This document shows positions 59,510-64,000 of a stretch of 64,000 nt of DNA, one piece after another. Made by a program: the position numbers and the translations under genes. The DNA lies in contig CAKSWU010000006.1 in the NCBI GenBank assembly GCA_934513205.1, positions 1 to 64,000 on the forward strand, given 5' to 3'. Below the pieces are notes generated by a model. That model ran no database searches. It was not told where the DNA came from and worked only from the letters and a program-made list of their open reading frames with translations. The DNA comes from an uncultured Faecalibacterium sp. GTDB taxonomy: Bacteria > Bacillota > Clostridia > Oscillospirales > Ruminococcaceae. How positions within the stretch are numbered: position 1 is the first letter of the stretch; the number at the start of each line of letters is the position of its first letter.

Positions 59510-59720
59510 GCATTTTGCCGGATGTTAGGCGATGCGAATTTTATCCGGTGGGGTTCATCCTCTGCCCGCTGTGCAAAGGACACCTTGCCACCAAAGCCTT
59601 CGCGGCAGCCGTGAGGAGCGGGTCAAGAAATTTTATACTGTATATATTCATAAATTTTCTTTGTTTCTGCATAATTGTTTGCAAATTGGTTTCAAATTTA
59701 CGGATTATTATGCACAACTA

Positions 59721-59749
59721 TTGACTTTTCATTTTGTACAAACTATACT
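59721..59749 (+). promoter_or_regulatory. Promoter of the amino-acid ABC operon
   Basis: -35 TTGACT (59721-59726), 17-bp spacer, -10 TATACT (59744-59749). The stretch 59510-59720 is AT-rich toward its end and shows nothing else I can name. Confidence 0.7.
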
Positions 59750-59831
59750 AAGTCCGTTCCCCGGCCGCTCGATGATTCGCATCGTCCCGGAGAACGCGAG
59801 AATATACAGTACATTTGAGGAGTGTTTGAAT

Positions 59832-60665
59832 ATGAAAATGATCTCTCGTCGCAGCTTTCTGGCTGCTGCCGGTCTGTCCGCTGCTGCTCTGGCTCTGACC
59901 GCCTGCGTTGGTTCTTCTTCCAGCGTGGCTTCCTCTGTGGCAAGCTCTGCTGCTTCCTCCACGGCTGCTTCCGGTGCTGCTGAACTGACCACTGTGATGG
60001 CTGGCAAGCTGACCATGGCGACCAACGCCACCTTCCCTCCGTATGAGATGACCACCGACAGCGGCGACATCGAGGGCATCGACGTTGACACCGCCAAGGC
60101 CATTGCTGAGAAGCTGGGTCTGGAGCTGCAGGTGGACGACATGGAGTTTGACGCCGCACTGCTGAGCGTGCAGCAGGGCAAGGCCGACATCGCCATGGCT
60201 GGCATCACCGTCACCGACGAGCGCAAGGCCGTGATGGCATTCTCCGACAGCTACGCCACCGGCATCCAGTCCATCATCGTGCCGGAAGGCTCCGACATCG
60301 CATCTCCCGATGATCTGGCAGGCAAGAAGATCGGCACCCAGCGCGGCACCACCGGCTACATCTACTGCACCGATGACTTCGGCGAGGACTCTGTGGTGGC
60401 TTACGACAGCGGTCTGACCGCTGTGCAGGCTCTGAACAATGGTCAGGTGGACGCTGTGGTCATCGACAACGCTCCCGCCAAGGAGTATGTGGCTGCCAAC
60501 CCCGGCCTGAAGGTGCTGGAGACCAGCTACGCCGAGGAGGATTACGCCATCGGCATGAATAAGGACAACACCGCTCTGGTGGAGGCCGTCAACGCTGCTC
60601 TGGAAGAGCTGAAGGCAGACGGCACCCTGCAGTCCATCGTGGACAAGTACATCACCGCAGACTGA
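59832..60665 (+). CDS. Polar amino-acid ABC transporter substrate-binding lipoprotein
   Basis: A 277-residue binding protein: MKMISRRSFLAAAGLSAAAL, lipobox LTAC (Cys25), Ser/Ala linker to about residue 48. The type II binding fold begins GKLTMATNATFPPYEMTTDS. DIEGIDVDTAKAIAEKLGLE and QQGKADIAMAGITVTDERK are classic for the HisJ/GlnH group. The ligand is a polar amino acid, but which one cannot be told. The start follows GAGGAGTG. It is followed by a terminator hairpin and then permease and ATPase genes. Confidence 0.93.
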   Translation: MKMISRRSFLAAAGLSAAALALTACVGSSSSVASSVASSAASSTAASGAAELTTVMAGKLTMATNATFPPYEMTTDSGDIEGIDVDTAKAIAEKLGLELQVDDMEFDAALLSVQQGKADIAMAGITVTDERKAVMAFSDSYATGIQSIIVPEGSDIASPDDLAGKKIGTQRGTTGYIYCTDDFGEDSVVAYDSGLTAVQALNNGQVDAVVIDNAPAKEYVAANPGLKVLETSYAEEDYAIGMNKDNTALVEAVNAALEELKADGTLQSIVDKYITAD

Positions 60666-60692
60666 TCGGTCGGCGGACCCGGGACAAAACAG

Positions 60693-60730
60693 GGGGAGAC
60701 GGCCCCGGACAGGGACGTCTCCTCTTTTTT
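60693..60730 (+). terminator. Terminator between binding protein and permease genes
   Basis: GGAGACG / CGTCTCC stem with a GC-rich loop, followed by TCTTTTTTG. It should reduce transcription into the permease/ATPase genes. Confidence 0.75.
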
Positions 60731-60792
60731 GGGAAAATAAGGTTACAAAATTCTGACAAAAAATCTGGCAGATCAGGAAAGTGAGGATGCGA

Positions 60793-61557
60793 ATGGCTGC
60801 ACAGTACGAACTGCTCAAGGAGCTGCTCAACAGCGGCACAAAGCTGAACTTCGGGCAGGAGTTTTTCTTCAAATTTTATCAGGCCTTTCTGCTGAAGGAC
60901 CGCTGGCTCCAGTACGTCGGCGGCGTGGGCACCACCCTGCTGGTCACCGCCCTGGCACTGGCGCTGGGCATCGTGCTGGGCAGCGTGGTGGCGCTGGTGC
61001 GTGTGGCCCACGACCAGCAGCGCCCCGGGCACAAAAACCCGGTGCTGGGCTTCTTCAATGTGATCTGCGAGATCTACACCACTATTATCCGCGGCACCCC
61101 CATGATGGTGCAGCTGCTCATCATGAGCATGGTCATCTTTGCCAACAGCCGCAACTTTACCATGGTGGGTGCACTGACGCTGGGCATCAACTCCGGTGCC
61201 TATGTGTCCGAGATCATCCGCGGCGGCCTGATGGCGGTGGACCCCGGCCAGATGGAGGCCGGACGCAGCCTTGGCCTGAACTACATGACCACCATGGTGG
61301 TCATCATCATCCCGCAGGCTATCCGCGCGGTGCTGCCTGCTCTGGGCAACGAGTTCATCATGCTGCTGAAGGATACCTCCCTGATCACGGTCATTGGCGG
61401 CAAGGAGCTGCTGTATGCGGGGCAGGGCATCATGAACCGTACCTACGAAGCCATGTACCCGCTGCTGGGCGTTGCACTGATCTACCTTGTGCTGGTCATG
61501 CTGTTCACCCGGCTGCTGGCAATGTTTGAGAGGAGGCTGGCACAAAGTGACCGATAA
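60793..61557 (+). CDS. Amino-acid ABC transporter permease
   Basis: A 254-residue HisMQ-type permease. [20 protein letters not shown] and [20 protein letters not shown] are conserved. The cytoplasmic loop reads [20 protein letters not shown]. About five transmembrane helices are predicted. Start choice: ATG 60793 has GTGAGG 6 nt before it; ATG 60787 with AGGAAA is an alternative adding two residues. The stop overlaps the ATPase start by 11 nt, so the two are coupled. Confidence 0.93.
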   Translation: MAAQYELLKELLNSGTKLNFGQEFFFKFYQAFLLKDRWLQYVGGVGTTLLVTALALALGIVLGSVVALVRVAHDQQRPGHKNPVLGFFNVICEIYTTIIRGTPMMVQLLIMSMVIFANSRNFTMVGALTLGINSGAYVSEIIRGGLMAVDPGQMEAGRSLGLNYMTTMVVIIIPQAIRAVLPALGNEFIMLLKDTSLITVIGGKELLYAGQGIMNRTYEAMYPLLGVALIYLVLVMLFTRLLAMFERRLAQSDR

Positions 61558-62311
61558 GATCCTGGAAGTCCGTGGTCTGACCAAGACCTACGGCGGCGTG
61601 AAGAAAAAGGGCGCAAAGCAGCCCACCCCCACCCTGGACGTGCTCAAGGGCATCGATATCGACATCTACCGCGGCGACGTGGTCTGCCTGATCGGACCCT
61701 CCGGCTGCGGCAAGTCCACCTTTCTGCGGTGCCTGAACCGCTTGGAGATTCCCACCTCCGGCTCCATCAAGTTTGAAGGGGTGGAGGTGGACGATGCCCA
61801 CATCGACGCTGTGCGCCAGAAGATGGGCATGGTGTTCCAGCACTTCAACCTCTTCCCCCACCTGACCGTGAAGAAGAACCTGGAATTGGCTCCCAGCCTG
61901 CTCAAGCTGAAGGACAAGGACGCCATCTCCGCCCGTGCCGATGAGCTGCTGGCCCGCGTGGGTCTGGCAGACAAGGCCAACGTCTACCCCAAGAGCCTGT
62001 CCGGCGGTCAGCAGCAGCGCATCGCCATCGCCCGGGCACTTGCCATGGACCCGGACGTGATCCTGTTTGATGAGCCCACCAGCGCGCTGGACCCCGAGAT
62101 GGTGGGCGAGGTGCTGGAGCTGATGAAAGAACTGGCACACACCGGCATCACCATGCTGGTGGTCACCCACGAGATGGGCTTTGCCCGCGAGGTGTCCAAC
62201 CGGGTCATCTTCATTGATGATGGACAGATCCAGGAGGACGAACCGCCCGAGGAGCTGTTCTCGAACCCCAAGCACCCCCGTCTGAAGGCGTTCCTGTCCA
62301 AGATGCTGTAA
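61547..62311 (+). CDS. Amino-acid ABC transporter ATP-binding protein (GlnQ type)
   Basis: A 254-residue ATPase: Walker [12 protein letters not shown]-loop [13 protein letters not shown], signature [15 protein letters not shown] and Walker [16 protein letters not shown]. The switch histidine is in [12 protein letters not shown] short insertion ([20 protein letters not shown]) near residue 15 is unusual. The start is GTG at 61547, with AGGAGG 10 nt upstream. Completes a binding protein-permease-ATPase importer. Confidence 0.95.
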   Translation: MTDKILEVRGLTKTYGGVKKKGAKQPTPTLDVLKGIDIDIYRGDVVCLIGPSGCGKSTFLRCLNRLEIPTSGSIKFEGVEVDDAHIDAVRQKMGMVFQHFNLFPHLTVKKNLELAPSLLKLKDKDAISARADELLARVGLADKANVYPKSLSGGQQQRIAIARALAMDPDVILFDEPTSALDPEMVGEVLELMKELAHTGITMLVVTHEMGFAREVSNRVIFIDDGQIQEDEPPEELFSNPKHPRLKAFLSKML

Positions 62312-62394
62312 GGAGCCGGATGCCCTTTGCGCACGCAGGGGCGCGGATCAAAAAATCAGTGTGCGGCATTTTTACGGCGTCCCGTATGAAACCA

Positions 62395-62447
62395 CAAAAG
62401 ACCCGAACCTTTTCCCGCGCGGAGAAAGGTCCGGGTCTTTCTGTTTT
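62395..62447. terminator. Bidirectional terminator between ATPase and AraC genes
   Basis: AAAAGACCCGAACC pairs with GGTCCGGGTCTTT, inner TTTTCCCGCGCGGAGAAA part, then CTGTTTT. Lies between converging genes. Confidence 0.8.
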
Positions 62448-62468
62448 GGCAGCGGTCTTTCGCGCTGC

Positions 62469-63326
62469 TTATTTTTTTCGGTACTCCCGCGGTGTTATGC
62501 CAAAATGCGCCTTGAACGCCCGGTTAAAATAGGAGAGGTTCTCAAACCCGCACCGGGAGGCAATGGTCAGCACCGTCTCGTCGGTGGTCTGCAATGCTTC
62601 GGCGGCGGCATTCAGCCGGTATTCGTTCAGAAAAGCAATAAAGCTTTGCCCGGTCATCTGCCGGAACCATCGCATGAAGTGGCTTGCGCTGCAGGAGCAG
62701 ACCCCGGCGGCATCCGCCACCCGAAGCGGTTCGGCATAATGGGCGGAAAGCCATTGCAGTACGGTTTTCAGCCGCTGGGTGTCGGCGGTTTCGGTGGAGA
62801 GACACTGCCTGCCCTGCGCAAGGAGCAGGGCAAGAAAGCGCAGCAGCGCCCCTTTTACCAGCAGCTCATAGCCGGGGCGCTTGGCGCGGTTGGCATCCTC
62901 CAGCTCCCGCAGGCAGGCGGCGGCTTGCAGATAGCACAAATCGTTCGGGGTCAGACGCACCGGCAGCGACAGCCGCCCGCTTTGCAGCGGCAGCAGATAT
63001 TTTTCGGCGCAAAGGTCCTCCGCACCGCCCAGCAGCTCCGGTTCAAAGATGATATTTTCGTATTCCATGCACTGTCCCTCTGCCTGCCGCAGCGCGTGGA
63101 GCGTGCCCGGGGCAAAAATAAAGATGTCCCCCCGGTAGGCCGGGTAGGTCACCACGCCCACCTGTACCAGCCCCATGCCCTGCTTGACAAAGACCAGCTC
63201 CATGCTCTCGTGCCAGTGGAGTGCCACCTGCTGAAAATCCCCCGGAATGGTGCAGGGGTACAGATTGAACGGAAAACGCACCAAACCGTGCTGTTTTGTC
63301 TCCTGCAAAGAAGCCTGATTTTGCAT
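62469..63326 (-). CDS. AraC-family regulator with cupin sensor
   Basis: A 285-residue regulator. The N-terminal cupin domain (HWHESMELVFVKQGMGLVQV ... FIFAPGTLHAL) binds a sugar-like effector. The C-terminal double HTH begins at about residue 190 and includes CSCSASHFMRWFRQMTGQSF and TIASRCGFENLSYFNRAFKA then HFGITPREYRKK. It is divergent from the glycogen phosphorylase gene, a layout that suggests control of that gene or of carbohydrate use. ATG at 63326 has GGGGTGAG upstream. Confidence 0.9.
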   Translation of the reverse strand: MQNQASLQETKQHGLVRFPFNLYPCTIPGDFQQVALHWHESMELVFVKQGMGLVQVGVVTYPAYRGDIFIFAPGTLHALRQAEGQCMEYENIIFEPELLGGAEDLCAEKYLLPLQSGRLSLPVRLTPNDLCYLQAAACLRELEDANRAKRPGYELLVKGALLRFLALLLAQGRQCLSTETADTQRLKTVLQWLSAHYAEPLRVADAAGVCSCSASHFMRWFRQMTGQSFIAFLNEYRLNAAAEALQTTDETVLTIASRCGFENLSYFNRAFKAHFGITPREYRKK

Positions 63327-63455
63327 CGTCTCACCCCCTGATGATAGGATTGTACCACAGTTTGCATCTATTGGGCAAGATTTTGATTGTTTTATGTGGT
63401 ATATCTTGAATCATAGATGTCAAACCTGTTTTCCGAAGCAAGGGAGGATGCGTTT

Positions 63456-64000
63456 ATGAGCTTTACCGAAACGTTACAGAGTATCACCGGCAAGCTGCTG
63501 GCAGACTGCACCAATCAGGAACTGTATCTGGCACTGCTGGAGCTGGTACGGCAGAAGAGCGCCGACCGTGTGCAGCCGGTCACCGGGCGCAAGCTGTACT
63601 ATATCAGCGCCGAGTTCCTCATCGGCAAGCTGCTGTCCAACAACCTCATCAATCTGGGGCTGTACGATGAAGCCCGGTCTGCACTGGCTGCCGCCGGAAA
63701 GTGCCTTTCTGACATTGAAGAGGTAGAGCCGGAGCCTTCTCTGGGCAACGGCGGTCTGGGCCGTCTGGCTGCCTGCTTCCTCGACTCTCTGGCAACGCTG
63801 AACCTGCCCGGCGACGGCGTGGGTCTGCGGTACCACTTCGGCCTGTTCCATCAGTCCTTTGAGAACGGCGTGCAGAACGAAAAGCCCGACCCGTGGCTGA
63901 CCGCCCACAGCTGGGCGGAAAAGACCGACGCCACCTACCCGGTGGAGCTGGCGGGCAAGGAGTACACCGCCCGGCTGTACAAGCTGGCCGTTACCGGCTA
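63456..64000 (+). CDS. glgP: Glycogen/alpha-glucan phosphorylase (partial, 3' end outside window)
   Basis: The first 181 codons of an alpha-glucan phosphorylase, which releases glucose 1-phosphate from glycogen or maltodextrins. RKLYYISAEFLIGKLLSNNL, EPEPSLGNGGLGRLAACFLD and GVGLRYHFGLFHQSF are hallmarks of the GT35 N-terminal half; the PLP site lies outside the window. A short N-terminus (MSFTETLQSITGKLLADC) marks the compact bacterial form. AGGGAGG is 8 nt upstream. It is divergent from the AraC-type regulator. Confidence 0.93.
   Translation, partial: MSFTETLQSITGKLLADCTNQELYLALLELVRQKSADRVQPVTGRKLYYISAEFLIGKLLSNNLINLGLYDEARSALAAAGKCLSDIEEVEPEPSLGNGGLGRLAACFLDSLATLNLPGDGVGLRYHFGLFHQSFENGVQNEKPDPWLTAHSWAEKTDATYPVELAGKEYTARLYKLAVTG

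Noticed and set aside
59494..59724. A 76-codon hydrophobic open frame before the amino-acid ABC operon
   Set aside because: It has no ribosome binding site, overlaps the promoter at its end, and its hydrophobic part comes from AT-rich promoter sequence.

Overview
The window looks like a chromosomal segment of a GC-rich gut Clostridia, most likely the Faecalibacterium / Oscillospiraceae group. This is inferred from gene content, lipoprotein signal style, codon use and dispersed palindromic repeats; no search was run. About 53 protein genes can be supported. I saw no rRNA, tRNA, CRISPR array, transposase or phage gene.

Layout. 1-576 (minus): the start of thiW behind a TPP riboswitch, two intrinsic terminators and an extra structured leader. 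1042-11462: a beta-glucoside region with cellobiose phosphorylase (GH94), a LacI regulator sharing a 15-bp operator with it, a CUT1 sugar ABC transporter without its own ATPase, a glycerophosphodiester phosphodiesterase and a GH1 6-phospho-beta-glucosidase. 11784-12653: purC. 13012-17273 (minus): a leucine-rich-repeat protein, a metallopeptidase-like/VWA protein and a MoxR-type ATPase. 17417-21707 (minus): a MarR regulator and a heterodimeric ABC exporter. 22051-23763: two related small lipoproteins and MscL with a zinc ribbon. 23992-28428: alkaline phosphatase, a HAD phosphatase, a DEDDh exonuclease and a VTT-domain membrane protein. 28539-32505 (minus): hexuronate/pectin catabolism (KDPG aldolase fused to a VOC domain, KdgK, KduI, KduD), with a GntR regulator at 34551. 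32742-36353: HAD phosphatase, PAP2-like protein, GntR, unknown secreted protein. 36413-38488 (minus): zinc-ribbon, DUF5685 and J-domain genes. 38624-41884 (minus): a GH2 enzyme and a flavodoxin-like protein. 42082-43121: rsmD and a coiled-coil partner. 43351-55921: a division and cell-wall (dcw) cluster, mraZ-rsmH-ftsL-pbp-murF-mraY-like-ftsW-murG-ftsQ-murE. 56021-64000: hemW, a Bax inhibitor-1 protein, LysR, a small lipoprotein, a polar amino-acid ABC transporter, AraC and the start of glycogen phosphorylase.

How the genes work together. The left part imports and phosphorolyses or hydrolyses beta-glucosides. The central kdu/kdg genes funnel unsaturated uronates to KDPG cleavage. The dcw cluster builds peptidoglycan precursors and the septum, but its MraY-like member has lost key active-site residues. 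Most operons are bounded by strong hairpin terminators, and sigma70-type promoters with 16-18 bp spacers can be read directly. Several intergenic regions carry two families of palindromic repeats.

The points most worth a second look are the MraY-like protein, the thiW leader, the GH2 enzyme lacking its acid/base glutamate, the aldolase-VOC fusion, the LRR-VWA-MoxR cassette, the domain-less lipoprotein and the repeat families.
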